This document shows, piece by piece, positions 24,359 to 32,501 of a stretch of DNA of 32,796 bases. How positions within the stretch are numbered: the stretch's first letter is position 1; each line of letters opens with the position of its first letter. Position numbers and translations under genes: made by a program. Under the pieces are notes generated by a model that saw only the letters and a list, made by a program, of their open reading frames with translations, searched no databases and had not been told where the DNA came from. Origin of the DNA: Acetobacter sp. (GTDB taxonomy: Bacteria; Pseudomonadota; Alphaproteobacteria; Acetobacterales; Acetobacteraceae); assembly GCA_012517935.1 (NCBI GenBank), contig JAAYUA010000024.1:1-32796 (forward strand), given 5' to 3'.

Positions 24359-25507
24359 ATGGTTACCAAGCTTGATTATTATGCCGTTCTGGAAGTCACC
24401 CGAGAGGTGTCGGCGGATGAACTGAAAAAGGCGTATCGCAAGCAGGCCATGAAATATCATCCGGATCGCAATCCGGGTGATGAGGCTGCGGAAGCAAAAT
24501 TCAAGGAAGTCAACGAAGCTTATGACATCCTGAAAGATGATCAGAAGCGCGCCGCCTATGATCGCTTCGGTCATGCCGCCTTTGAAGGTGGTGGCGGTGG
24601 TCCGGGTGGTTTTGATTTTGGCGGCGGCGGATTTGGCGGCGGTGGTCTGGGCGACATCTTTGAACAGATGTTCGGCGACATGATGGGCGGTGGTCGTGGT
24701 GGCCGCGGCGGTCGTCGTGGCGGCGCAGATGTCCAGACACAGGTCCAGATCACACTGTCCGAGGCATTTGCAGGCACGACCAAGACGATCACCGTCGCGA
24801 CACGCGTCGTTTGCGAATCATGTGAAGGCACTGGTTCCGCGGACAAGGCGGCGGGTGTTGAAACCTGCCCAAGCTGTCATGGGCAGGGCAAAGTAAGGGC
24901 GCAACAGGGTTTCTTCGTTGTCGAGCGTCCATGTCCGACCTGTAACGGTGCCGGTCGCGTCGTGAAGAATTCCTGCAAGGCCTGCCGTGGTGTCGGCACA
25001 ATCCAGAAGTCCAAGACGCTGGAAGTGCAGATTCCCGCAGGCGTCGAAGACGGCACACGGATACGCCTGAGTGGTGAAGGAGAGGCAGGAGCAAGTGGAG
25101 CGCCAGCCGGTGATCTCTATGTGCATGTTGCTGTTGAAGAGAATGAACTGTTTGAACGCAACGGGTCCAATATTTATTGCCGCGTGCCATTGCGGATGGC
25201 ACAGGCCGCATTGGGCACGGAGATAGAGGTTCCGGTCGTTGATGGCGGTCGCGCAAAGGTAAAAATTCCAGCCGGCACGCAGACAGGCGAGCATTTCCGT
25301 TTACGTGGCAAGGGCTTCTCTGTGCTGAGATCTTCGGCGCGGGGGGATATGTATATTCAGGTGACTGTTGAAACGCCGCAGAAACTGACGAAGCGGCAGC
25401 GTGAGCTTCTGGAGGAATTCGAGAAAGAAGCAGGTGGCGATGCCGGAGGCAGCCCTGAACACGCAGGTTTCTTCAGTCGCGTGAAAGACTTTTTTGAAGG
25501 CAGATAA
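24359..25507 (+). CDS. dnaJ: Chaperone DnaJ (Hsp40)
   Basis: 382 residues, the co-chaperone that loads substrates on DnaK and triggers its ATPase. The J domain (1-72) has the HPD triad in KYHPDRNPGD. A Gly/Phe-rich linker (about 75-122) is unusually dense in glycine. Four zinc-binding CxxCxGxG repeats follow: CESCEGTGS, CPSCHGQGK, CPTCNGAGR and CKACRGVGT (about 145-215). The C-terminal beta domains run to about 360. GAGAGGA five bases before ATG 24359 supports this start over TTG 24356. It is downstream of dnaK after a terminator. Confidence 0.97.
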   Translation: MVTKLDYYAVLEVTREVSADELKKAYRKQAMKYHPDRNPGDEAAEAKFKEVNEAYDILKDDQKRAAYDRFGHAAFEGGGGGPGGFDFGGGGFGGGGLGDIFEQMFGDMMGGGRGGRGGRRGGADVQTQVQITLSEAFAGTTKTITVATRVVCESCEGTGSADKAAGVETCPSCHGQGKVRAQQGFFVVERPCPTCNGAGRVVKNSCKACRGVGTIQKSKTLEVQIPAGVEDGTRIRLSGEGEAGASGAPAGDLYVHVAVEENELFERNGSNIYCRVPLRMAQAALGTEIEVPVVDGGRAKVKIPAGTQTGEHFRLRGKGFSVLRSSARGDMYIQVTVETPQKLTKRQRELLEEFEKEAGGDAGGSPEHAGFFSRVKDFFEGR

Positions 25508-25526
25508 ATTCACCTTCTATATTTTT

Positions 25527-25561
25527 AAGGAAATCTCCTGATTTTATCGGGTGATTTCCTT
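25527..25561 (+). terminator. Hairpin terminator after dnaJ
   Basis: AAGGAAATC (25527-25535) pairs with GATTTCCTT (25553-25561). Inside, after a T-T mismatch, CCTGAT pairs with ATCGGG around a TTT loop, giving 15 pairs in all. The stem is A/T-rich at its base and the following bases (CCATG) are not T-rich, so efficiency is uncertain. Confidence 0.5.
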
Positions 25562-25568
25562 CCATGTG

Positions 25569-25607
25569 CACAGCCCTGCGCAGACGTCCAGTCAGCGCAG
25601 GGCTGTG
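25569..25607. repeat. Perfect 13-base inverted repeat after dnaJ
   Basis: CACAGCCCTGCGC (25569-25581) and GCGCAGGGCTGTG (25595-25607) are exact reverse complements with a 13-base spacer. It starts seven bases after the dnaJ hairpin and has no T-run. It could be a second, backup terminator, an mRNA-end stabiliser, or a repetitive extragenic palindrome. Confidence 0.6.
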
Positions 25608-25670
25608 ACATATATGAGCCATATTTGCCTGTGATAAACACGGCATACCAATATTGTTTCTGAGGGTAAT

Positions 25671-26150
25671 ATGTTTTCAAAGACTCTTTCAGCCGCAGCT
25701 TTCCTGTCCGTCATCAGCCTGGCTTCAGTCGCACATGCTGATTGCAGCAAAAGCTCCGGCAGCCAGGGGCTGCTGGGAGGCGTCGTGCAGCGCGAAAATT
25801 GCCTGAGTGATAAAACGCAGAAACTTCAGAACAAGATGACCGCCAAGCAAAGCGCTCTGGAGAAAACACGCGACAGCTACATGAATGCTCCGGCAGACGC
25901 CGAGCAGAAGCTCAACAGCAAACTGTCTTCCGCAAAAGAAAATGCCGAGAATAAACTCGCATCAAAGGTGGCTTCCAGCCAGAGCGGCCTGACTTCAGGT
26001 GCGGAAAAGCTTGAGAGCGCACGTGAAAACACGGTGGGTCAGGTCAACAACGTCAAAAACGGCTTGCAGCAGGACAAGACCCAGTTGAAGTCGCTGGGCA
26101 GCCAGACGCGCAGCGCAGCTGGTGGGCTTCTGGGAAACAGCGGACTCTGA
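25671..26150 (+). CDS. Small exported helical protein, unknown function
   Basis: 159 residues with a clear signal peptide (MFSKTLSAAAFLSVISLASVAHA, cleavage after AHA, residue 23). The mature protein starts DCSKSSGSQGLLGGVVQRENC, with two cysteines about 20 residues apart that could form a disulfide. From about 48 to 145 it is low-complexity and helix-prone, rich in Lys, Glu, Ser, Ala and Asn (NKMTAKQSALEKTRD, LNSKLSSAKENAENKLASKV), resembling stress-type hydrophilic or coiled-coil proteins. It ends in a Gly-rich tail, GGLLGNSGL. GAGGG just before the ATG supports the start. I do not recognise a family. A periplasmic structural or stress role is a guess. Confidence 0.72.
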   Translation: MFSKTLSAAAFLSVISLASVAHADCSKSSGSQGLLGGVVQRENCLSDKTQKLQNKMTAKQSALEKTRDSYMNAPADAEQKLNSKLSSAKENAENKLASKVASSQSGLTSGAEKLESARENTVGQVNNVKNGLQQDKTQLKSLGSQTRSAAGGLLGNSGL

Positions 26151-26156
26151 GTGTCC

Positions 26157-26180
26157 AGGCCCGGTTCAGATCGGGCCTTA
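26157..26180 (+). terminator. Weak terminator candidate after the small exported protein
   Basis: AGGCCCG (26157-26163) and CGGGCCT (26172-26178) form a seven-base GC-rich stem with an eight-base loop, followed only by TA, so there is no proper T-run. It starts seven bases after the stop codon. Confidence 0.4.
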
Positions 26181-26251
26181 CCATCGTCTCCGTGCGGGAA
26201 ATGTTGCGGGGCAGCAGTGTCTGCTTGTCCGTTGAACATTGCGGAGCAGAG

Positions 26252-26281
26252 ATGAGGCATCATATAGCGATAGCGTTATGA
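26252..26281 (+). CDS. Nine-codon leader ORF overlapping the hrpB start
   Basis: ATG at 26252 begins MRHHIAIAL and stops at TGA 26279-26281, which overlaps the hrpB ATG (26278-26280) as ATGA. GGAG at 26243-26246 is five bases before this ATG, whereas hrpB itself has no visible ribosome-binding site. This suggests translation of the leader may deliver ribosomes to hrpB. It could also be chance; the ORF is very short. Confidence 0.35.
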   Translation: MRHHIAIAL

Positions 26282-28821
26282 CCTCATCTGATCCCGGTTT
26301 TTCCGTCAATATTCCTGACCTGCCAGTACGGCATGTTCTGCCTGAACTGCTGCGGAAGCTGGGAACGGGAATACGCAACCTGATTCTGGTTGCACCTCCG
26401 GGGGGAGGGAAGACAACACTGGTCCCCCTTGCTCTTCTCGATGCAGAATGGCGGCAGATGTCCGGACGGATCATCATGCTGGAGCCACGCCGTCTGGCGG
26501 CCCGTGCTGCGGCGCAGCGAATGGCCGCATTGCTGGATGAACCTGTTGGTCAAAGGGTTGGTTTCCGGACGCGTTTGGAAAGCGTGGTGTCGGACCAGAC
26601 CAGAATAGAGGTAGTGACGGAAGGGCTCTTTCTACGGCGCCTTTTGAGCGACCCGACACTTGATGATGTGTCCTGCGTCCTTTTCGATGAAATCCACGAA
26701 CGTTCTCTTGATGCCGATCTTGCCCTTGCCCTGACGCTCGATCTGCAACGGGTGTTGCGCCCCGATCTTCGCCTGATTGCCATGTCTGCCACGGCCGATG
26801 CTGCCCGTCTGACGGAGTTGATGGGAGCGGAACTTCTGGAAAGTGAGGGACGCCAGTATCCTGTTGATGTCTGCCATGTGAAACGGGACCTGCTGAACCC
26901 TCGCGATTTGCCATCAGCGATGGCTTCTGCCGTGCGCGAGTCGTTGCAGCATGATCAGGGGGATATTCTGGCGTTTCTTCCCGGCACGGGAGAGATCAGG
27001 CGCACGGCGCAGGAGCTGGGTCATATTCCCGGTGTTGAGATTCTGCCTCTGCACGGAGAATTGCCGCCGGGAGAGCAGGCCCGCGTGCTGACACCGGCTC
27101 AGGACGGGCGCCGACGCGTTATTCTTTCGACCTCGATTGCCGAAACTTCCCTTACGGTTCCGGGGGTGAGGGTTGTCATTGATGGCGGTTTCCGGCGCGT
27201 GCCTCGCTTTGATCCCGGAGCAGGTCTGTCGCGTCTGGAGACGGTCCGGATTTCGCGTGCTGCCGCGATCCAGCGTTCTGGACGTGCCGGGCGAGAGGCG
27301 CCGGGGCGTTCTGTGCGTTTGTGGACGGAAGCAACACAGCGTGGACTGGCGTTGCATGACAAGGCCGAAATTCTGGATGCGGATTTGTCAGGATGCGTTC
27401 TGACACTGGCGTTGTGGCGAGGAATGATGGGGGATTCCAGCCCCACACCAATTCTGCCGGATGAAGCTCCGGCTGGAGCGATGGCTGCCGCACGGGAACT
27501 GCTCGCGATGCTTGGCGCCCTGGATGACAATGGGCATCCAACGGCATTGGGCGAGAAAATGTCGATGATGGGCACTCATCCACGTCTGGCGGCCATGATG
27601 CTGGCAGCGCGAACCCGCGGTGAGGCAGCATTGGCGGCTGATCTTGCGGCCTTGCTGGAGGAGCGTGATCCCTTGCGTCCTCGTCCATCGCGAGATGGGC
27701 GTGCGTTTGTACCGCCTGCCGACGTGTCCCTGCGTCTTGATCTGATTGCAGGGGGGGATCACCCGGGTGCGGATCGTGGTGCAGTGTCGCGCATTCGTCA
27801 GGCAGCGGCGCAGTTTCGCCGACGTTTAAAAGTGCCCGCCGGAACGCTTCATGAAGGAGATCCTGCTGCGCTGATTGCGGCAGGGTTTCCTGATCGCGTG
27901 GCCCAGGGACGTGGAGACATCGGATCCTATCGTCTTGCGGGTGGAGGATCGGCACGGCTTGCACGGGATGACAGGTTGAGTGACTGCAAGCTGCTGGCCG
28001 TGGCTGCATTATTTGTTCGCAAGGCTGCGGAAATCCGTCTGGCGGCGCCTCTCGATTCTGATGCTTTGCCCGCAGCCTTGCTGGAGCGAGCGAAAGAGCA
28101 GGTGGAAACGGCACTGGATCCGGTGACCGGCGCGGTCATTGCACGTCGTCGCCTGCGCATTGGTACGCTGATCCTGAGAGATCGCTCCGAAACAGTCTCC
28201 CCGGAAGACGCGGGCAAGCTTCTGATCGCTCAGGCAGCGATGAATCCTGAATCAGCCCTGAACTGGACGGATGCTGCGCGGCAGTTACAGTCACGTATCA
28301 AAATTGCGCGCGAGACACTGGGTTATAGCGATCTGCCGGATCTGTCCGATGAAGCCCTGAAAGCCGATATGGAGGAATGGCTTCTGCCATGGTTGAATGG
28401 CGTGACAAGATTTTCAGCATTGAAAGAGTTGGATCTTGCGGCGATTCTGGCCGCACGTTTGGATTATGGCCAGAAAACGCGTCTTGATGCTGACCTGCCG
28501 CCTGTGTTGAAGCTGAAAGGTGGGTCTGCTCCTGTGAATTATATGGAGCCGGTTCCAGTGGCGCAGGCGCGGGCGCAGGTTTTTTACGGCACTGTAGAGA
28601 CACCCATTCTGGCCCGGGGGCGCGTACCGTTACGTTTTGCACTGCTTTCTCCCGCCGGTCGCCCTCAGGCGATTACGGCCGATCTTGCTGGATTTTGGAT
28701 AACGGGCTGGCCCGATATGAGGCGCGATATGAGGGGGCGCTATCCACGGCATGACTGGCCGGAAAATCCGGCCGAGGCCGAGCCGCTTATTCGGAAAAAT
28801 ACATCCGGACCATTGCGTTGA
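26278..28821 (+). CDS. hrpB: ATP-dependent helicase HrpB (DEAH/DEIH family)
   Basis: 847 residues, a superfamily 2 helicase of unknown physiological substrate, probably acting on RNA. Motifs: Walker A APPGGGKTT (39-47), EPRRLAARAAA (Ia, about 69-79), DEIHERSLDADLAL (II, 137-150), MSATAD (III, about 169-174), STSIAETSLTVPGVRVVIDGG (V), and QRSGRAGREAPGR (VI). The C-terminal half carries the HrpB-specific region ending in RGRYPRHDWPENPAEAEP, with the PRHDWP motif typical of the family. Length matches normal HrpB. ATG 26278 is chosen over in-frame TTG 26239. The only good ribosome-binding site nearby serves the overlapping leader ORF. The protease gene begins 18 bases after it, so they are probably co-transcribed. 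Confidence 0.95.
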   Translation: MTSSDPGFSVNIPDLPVRHVLPELLRKLGTGIRNLILVAPPGGGKTTLVPLALLDAEWRQMSGRIIMLEPRRLAARAAAQRMAALLDEPVGQRVGFRTRLESVVSDQTRIEVVTEGLFLRRLLSDPTLDDVSCVLFDEIHERSLDADLALALTLDLQRVLRPDLRLIAMSATADAARLTELMGAELLESEGRQYPVDVCHVKRDLLNPRDLPSAMASAVRESLQHDQGDILAFLPGTGEIRRTAQELGHIPGVEILPLHGELPPGEQARVLTPAQDGRRRVILSTSIAETSLTVPGVRVVIDGGFRRVPRFDPGAGLSRLETVRISRAAAIQRSGRAGREAPGRSVRLWTEATQRGLALHDKAEILDADLSGCVLTLALWRGMMGDSSPTPILPDEAPAGAMAAARELLAMLGALDDNGHPTALGEKMSMMGTHPRLAAMMLAARTRGEAALAADLAALLEERDPLRPRPSRDGRAFVPPADVSLRLDLIAGGDHPGADRGAVSRIRQAAAQFRRRLKVPAGTLHEGDPAALIAAGFPDRVAQGRGDIGSYRLAGGGSARLARDDRLSDCKLLAVAALFVRKAAEIRLAAPLDSDALPAALLERAKEQVETALDPVTGAVIARRRLRIGTLILRDRSETVSPEDAGKLLIAQAAMNPESALNWTDAARQLQSRIKIARETLGYSDLPDLSDEALKADMEEWLLPWLNGVTRFSALKELDLAAILAARLDYGQKTRLDADLPPVLKLKGGSAPVNYMEPVPVAQARAQVFYGTVETPILARGRVPLRFALLSPAGRPQAITADLAGFWITGWPDMRRDMRGRYPRHDWPENPAEAEPLIRKNTSGPLR

Positions 28822-28839
28822 TGGTTTCTTTCTGGTGAC

Positions 28840-29994
28840 ATGAAACATACCATGAACAAATCGTTTCAGATTTTGTCCGCCATCTGTCTTGTCATGTTAG
28901 CCGCCGCCGGATGGTTTGCTGCGCTGAAAGGCACAGTGCGTGCACCTGTGCCCATGCCGACGCGCATATTGGTCAGCGGTCTTCCCGTAACTTTTGCGCC
29001 GCTTGTGCGACGGGTCGAACCCGCTGTGGTGAATATTGCTGTTACGCGTGAGGTCGATCCAAAATCAGGTCGTCGGATTCATGTGCCTCCGGGCGTGAAT
29101 GGGACACCGCTGGAAAAACGTCTGCGCGAGCGGATGCGTGCGCACGGGAAGGAAATCCTTGGCGCTGGTTCCGGATTTATTGTGGATCCATCAGGGTTTA
29201 TTGTGACCAGCAGGCACGTCATTGGTGATGCCAGTGATATTTCCGTATCGCTTGCCGATGGGCGGGAGTTGCCTGCCCGTGTGATAGGAAGTGACGATCT
29301 TACGGATATTGCGCTCATCAAGGTGGAGAGCCCTGCACCACTTCCCTGTATCCGATGGGGTGACAGCCGGAAGGTGCTGGTGGGGGACTGGGTTCTTGCC
29401 GCCGGCAATCCTTATGGTCTGGGTCTTTCGGTAACTGCAGGTATTATCTCTGCCCGTGGGCGTGACATTGGTGTCGGGCCGTTTGATGATTTTCTACAAC
29501 TCGATGCCCCGATGAATCCGGGCAATTCGGGTGGTCCCAGCTTCAATATGGCGGGAGAAGTGATCGCGTTGAACACGGCCTTTGTCTCTCCCACCGGTGG
29601 TTCCGTGGGGCTTGGCTTTTCGATGCCGGCAGCTTTGGTGCGCCCGGTAGCGGAAGCATTGCAGAGAGATGGACACATTGATCGCGGCTGGTTGGGTCTG
29701 ACACTGGAAGATGTCGGCGGGCAGGAAGGTGCGCGCATCACGAGTGTTGATAAGGATGGTCCGGCACAGAAGGTTGGTCTGCAAAAAGGTGATTTCGTTA
29801 TTTCATTTTCGGAAAGTCATGTTGCAAATGCACGCGGCTTGATGCGGGCCGTTGCTGCGGTGAAGGCTGGGGCCGAGGTCCCGCTTATCGCTCGCCGAAA
29901 TCAGAAGACGCTCAATTTTCAGGTGATGGTTGGTCATCGCCCGGTAGATGAGGTTCAGGAAGCTGACGATGACGAAGCATCCGACGACGATTGA
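28840..29994 (+). CDS. HtrA/DegP-type periplasmic serine protease
   Basis: 384 residues, a PDZ-containing S1C protease of the envelope. A single N-terminal hydrophobic segment (about 8-28) may be an uncleaved anchor, DegS-like, or a signal peptide. The catalytic triad is His126 (TSRHVIGDA), Asp156 (DDLTDIALI) and Ser230 (MNPGNSGGPSF). One PDZ domain covers about 275-365, against two in DegP, which favours a DegS/HhoB-like or small HtrA type. The C-terminus is a strongly acidic tail rich in Asp and Glu. A basic, Arg-rich loop (about 78-104) precedes the protease domain. It would degrade or sense misfolded periplasmic proteins. It sits 18 bases behind hrpB and has no clear ribosome-binding site of its own, so translation may be coupled. 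Confidence 0.9.
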   Translation: MKHTMNKSFQILSAICLVMLAAAGWFAALKGTVRAPVPMPTRILVSGLPVTFAPLVRRVEPAVVNIAVTREVDPKSGRRIHVPPGVNGTPLEKRLRERMRAHGKEILGAGSGFIVDPSGFIVTSRHVIGDASDISVSLADGRELPARVIGSDDLTDIALIKVESPAPLPCIRWGDSRKVLVGDWVLAAGNPYGLGLSVTAGIISARGRDIGVGPFDDFLQLDAPMNPGNSGGPSFNMAGEVIALNTAFVSPTGGSVGLGFSMPAALVRPVAEALQRDGHIDRGWLGLTLEDVGGQEGARITSVDKDGPAQKVGLQKGDFVISFSESHVANARGLMRAVAAVKAGAEVPLIARRNQKTLNFQVMVGHRPVDEVQEADDDEASDDD

Positions 29995-30011
29995 TCATGA
30001 TCGTTCGTCGG
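29981..30011. repeat. Inverted repeat across the protease stop codon
   Basis: CCGACGA (29981-29987) and TCGTCGG (30005-30011) are reverse complements flanking a partly self-complementary centre, and span the protease stop codon. It lies between convergent genes and has no T-run. It may act as a weak bidirectional terminator, but repetitive GAC/GAT codons of the acidic tail explain the left arm. Confidence 0.35.
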
Positions 30012-30036
30012 AATGGTTCGGCTTTATGTCAGGCAA

Positions 30037-30411
30037 TCACCCGAAAGAAACGTTCAGGGCGCGTCCTGCAAGAATGTGAACATGGTAATGTGGCACTTCC
30101 TGTCCTGAATCCGGACCGGCATTTGTGACCAGACGATAGCCGGACGCGACCACGCCGAATTCCGTGGCTATCTGGCCGATGGCGCGTGTGAAGCCCTCTA
30201 TTTCCTCGGATGAAGCTTTCGCGCTGAAATCAGCGAATGAAACGTAAGGCTTTTTTGGAATGACCAGAAGATGCAGGGGCGCCTTGGGGTTGATATCGTG
30301 GAAGGCCAGCACCCATTCATTTTCGAAGGCTTTCCGACAGGGGATTTCGCCACGCAGGATGCGGGCGAAAATATTATTGTCGTCGTAAGCAGGAATTGAA
30401 GTTTCGGTCAC
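30037..30411 (-). CDS. HIT family (histidine triad) nucleotide-binding hydrolase
   Basis: 124 residues, the length of typical HinT-like proteins. These are cytoplasmic enzymes that hydrolyse nucleoside phosphoramidates or acyl-adenylates. It shows IFARILRGEIPCRKAFE near the N-terminus, FHDINPKAPLHLLVIPKK, and the active-site triad HYHVHI near the C-terminus. The start chosen is GTG 30411 with AAGGA ten bases upstream; the frame extends to an ATG at 30459, but that would overlap hisE by 35 bases and add residues with no counterpart in the family. It follows hisE by 13 bases and is the last gene of the histidine operon. This hisE-HIT order is common in alphaproteobacteria. Confidence 0.92.
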   Translation of the reverse strand: MTETSIPAYDDNNIFARILRGEIPCRKAFENEWVLAFHDINPKAPLHLLVIPKKPYVSFADFSAKASSEEIEGFTRAIGQIATEFGVVASGYRLVTNAGPDSGQEVPHYHVHILAGRALNVSFG

Positions 30412-30424
30412 TGTGTCTGTTCCT

Positions 30425-30940
30425 TCAGGCCTGGGGCGGGCGTGATGCCTTTTCCTCAATGCCGCTGACGCCTTCGCGACGTTTCAGTTCGGCCCATATG
30501 TCTTCCGGCGTGATGCCTGCATCCACCCACATGACGATTAGATGGTAAAGCACGTCGGCGCTTTCTCCGATGAGTTCACGTGGTCGGCCGGCAACAGCTT
30601 CGATCAGACATTCGACTGCTTCTTCACCGAATTTCTGTGCGATCTTACGGGTGCCGCGAGAGAGGAGACGGGCTGAATGACTGATGCTGGGATCGCTGCC
30701 CCGGCGACTGAGCACGACTTCATGAAGATGATCAAGAATTGCGGCGCTGGCCGTGAAATCTGGCTGCAACGCGACATTCACGACGTTTTTCTTTTTGCTG
30801 CGTGCAGTGCTCGTGTTTTTGCTTTTCTTGTCGGAGACCGCACCGGTGCGCGCGGCTATTTTGCCGGAGTTTTTCTTGGATGAGGCGGAAGACGCGGAAG
30901 CGGTCTTTTTTCCGGGTCTTTCGGACGGTGCTTTGGGCAT
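30425..30940 (-). CDS. hisE: Phosphoribosyl-ATP pyrophosphatase with a basic N-terminal extension
   Basis: 171 residues; catalyses the second step of histidine synthesis, phosphoribosyl-ATP to phosphoribosyl-AMP. The catalytic helical domain is about 64-160: [26 protein letters not shown], then [13 protein letters not shown], with the conserved Glu and Asp metal ligands. Usual HisE proteins are about 105 residues. Here residues 1-55 form a Lys/Ser/Ala-rich disordered tail. An in-frame GTG at 30781 (residue 54) would give a 118-residue, normal-length protein, but it has only an A-rich region, not a clear ribosome-binding site, upstream. It starts 29 bases after hisF. Confidence 0.9.
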   Translation of the reverse strand: MPKAPSERPGKKTASASSASSKKNSGKIAARTGAVSDKKSKNTSTARSKKKNVVNVALQPDFTASAAILDHLHEVVLSRRGSDPSISHSARLLSRGTRKIAQKFGEEAVECLIEAVAGRPRELIGESADVLYHLIVMWVDAGITPEDIWAELKRREGVSGIEEKASRPPQA

Positions 30941-30969
30941 TGGTTTATCCGGTGCAGAAAAGGAAAGAA

Positions 30970-31758
30970 TCAGGAAACGGGCGGGCGTGGAGGAACGGCT
31001 TCGGCGGGTCGAACGGGAAGCCCGGCATCCGCCAGCGCCTGACGGACTTGCGGAATGGTGAATGTTCCGAAATGGAACACGCTTGCGGCCAGAAGGCCAG
31101 TGGCTCCGGCCCGCGCACCCTCGACGAAATGTTCAAGAGTGCCGACGCCCCCTGATGCGACAACAGGTAGTCTTACAGATGAATTGACGGCGCGCAGCAA
31201 ATCAAGGTCGAAACCGCTGCGTGTGCCATCGCGATCCATGGAGGTCAGCAGAATTTCACCCGCGCCACGTTCCGCGATTTCACGACACCAATCGAGAACA
31301 TTGCGACCCGTCGGTGTTCGTCCCCCCTGTGTATAGACTTCCCAGCCACCCTTGCCATCGGACCGGGCATCAATGGCGACGACCACACACTGGCTGCCAA
31401 ATTTCTCCGCGGCTTCATTGACCAGTTCGGGCCGTTTCACGGCAGCGGAATTCATGGCGCATTTGTCAGCACCGGCGAGAAGCAGGCGACGCATATCGTC
31501 TGTGGTTCGGACACCACCACCAACCGTCAGGGGCAGAAAAATCTTCTCCGCCGTGCGACTGACCACATCGAAAATCGTGTCACGATTCTCATGACTGGCG
31601 GTGATGTCGAGGAATGTCAGTTCATCTGCCCCGGCGGCATCATAGACAGCTGCCTGCTCCACCGGATCGCCGGCATCACGCAGGGAAACGAAGTTGACGC
31701 CTTTCACCACACGTCCATCCCGCACGTCGAGACAGGGAATGATCCTGAGCTTGAGCAT
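30970..31758 (-). CDS. hisF: Imidazole glycerol phosphate synthase, cyclase subunit
   Basis: 262 residues, a (beta/alpha)8 barrel that makes imidazole glycerol phosphate and AICAR from PRFAR using ammonia from HisH. The two catalytic aspartates lie in [16 protein letters not shown] (about residue 11) and [10 protein letters not shown] (about 130). Phosphate-binding turns are seen in LTVGGGVRT and VVASGGVGT. Its ATG shares one base with the hisA stop (TGATG), a coupled start. The last ~12 residues are a Pro-rich tail beyond the barrel. Confidence 0.96.
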   Translation of the reverse strand: MLKLRIIPCLDVRDGRVVKGVNFVSLRDAGDPVEQAAVYDAAGADELTFLDITASHENRDTIFDVVSRTAEKIFLPLTVGGGVRTTDDMRRLLLAGADKCAMNSAAVKRPELVNEAAEKFGSQCVVVAIDARSDGKGGWEVYTQGGRTPTGRNVLDWCREIAERGAGEILLTSMDRDGTRSGFDLDLLRAVNSSVRLPVVASGGVGTLEHFVEGARAGATGLLAASVFHFGTFTIPQVRQALADAGLPVRPAEAVPPRPPVS

Positions 31759-32501
31759 CAGGCCAGAATCCTCAGGGCTGCGGCAGGAGAAATGCGTCCG
31801 TCATATAAGGCACGCCCAACCACCACGCCTTCGATGCCCGGTGCGTCATGGGTTGCGTCCTTCAGGGCCTGAAGATGTTCGGCCGAGCCGACACCACCAC
31901 TGGCGATGACCGGAATGGAGACGGTGTTCGCCAATGTCCGGGTCTGCTCGATATCGAGACCTTCGAGCATTCCGTCCCGGGTGATTTCGGTGAAGATGAT
32001 TGCCGCAACACCAGCATCCTGCATGCGCAGACCAAGTTCCGTTGCCTGCATGTCAGAAACTTCGGCCCAGCCTTCAGTGGCGACATGTCCGTTTCTGGCA
32101 TCGATTCCGGCAACGATCTGGCCAGGGAAAGCTTTTGCAGCCTGACGGACCAGTTCCGGGTTCTTGACGGCAACAGAGCCGAGGATGACACGATTGACGC
32201 CAGCTTCCAGCCACGCAGCGATAGCGTCCATATCACGCAATCCGCCACCCAGCTGCACGGGGACGGAGGCATTTTCCAGAATGCGGCGAACAGCGTGGCT
32301 GTTTGCAGACTGTCCTGCGAAAGCGCCATTCAGATCCACAACATGCAGCCAGTTGAAGCCTGCATCACACCATGCACGGGCCTGCGCGCCGGGGTCATCA
32401 GAATAGACGGTGGCATCATCCATTTCGCCACGGCGAAGGCGGACGCAGGCACCATCCTTGAGATCGATGGCGGGATAGAGGGTGAGTGCGCGAGATGTCA
32501 T
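31758..32501 (-). CDS. hisA: Phosphoribosylformimino-AICAR phosphate isomerase
   Basis: 247 residues counted from the ATG at 32501 ([17 protein letters not shown]), the normal HisA length. This barrel enzyme isomerises ProFAR to PRFAR, the substrate of HisF. Catalytic Asp is in PAIDLKDG and the second in [18 protein letters not shown] and [11 protein letters not shown] are the phosphate-binding turns. The reading frame does not stop upstream but continues in frame into a GNAT acetyltransferase domain, so the real product may be a fusion. The region before the ATG has only a distant AGGA (13 bases), a weak internal start. Confidence 0.93.
   Translation of the reverse strand: MTSRALTLYPAIDLKDGACVRLRRGEMDDATVYSDDPGAQARAWCDAGFNWLHVVDLNGAFAGQSANSHAVRRILENASVPVQLGGGLRDMDAIAAWLEAGVNRVILGSVAVKNPELVRQAAKAFPGQIVAGIDARNGHVATEGWAEVSDMQATELGLRMQDAGVAAIIFTEITRDGMLEGLDIEQTRTLANTVSIPVIASGGVGSAEHLQALKDATHDAPGIEGVVVGRALYDGRISPAAALRILA

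Noticed and set aside
24559-24731. Dense GGT/GGC repeat in dnaJ as a tandem repeat element
   Set aside because: It encodes the normal Gly/Phe-rich linker of DnaJ.
27176-28114. 312-codon Pro/His/Arg-rich frame opposite hrpB
   Set aside because: Composition is typical of reverse reading of GC-rich coding sequence, and hrpB is unmistakable.
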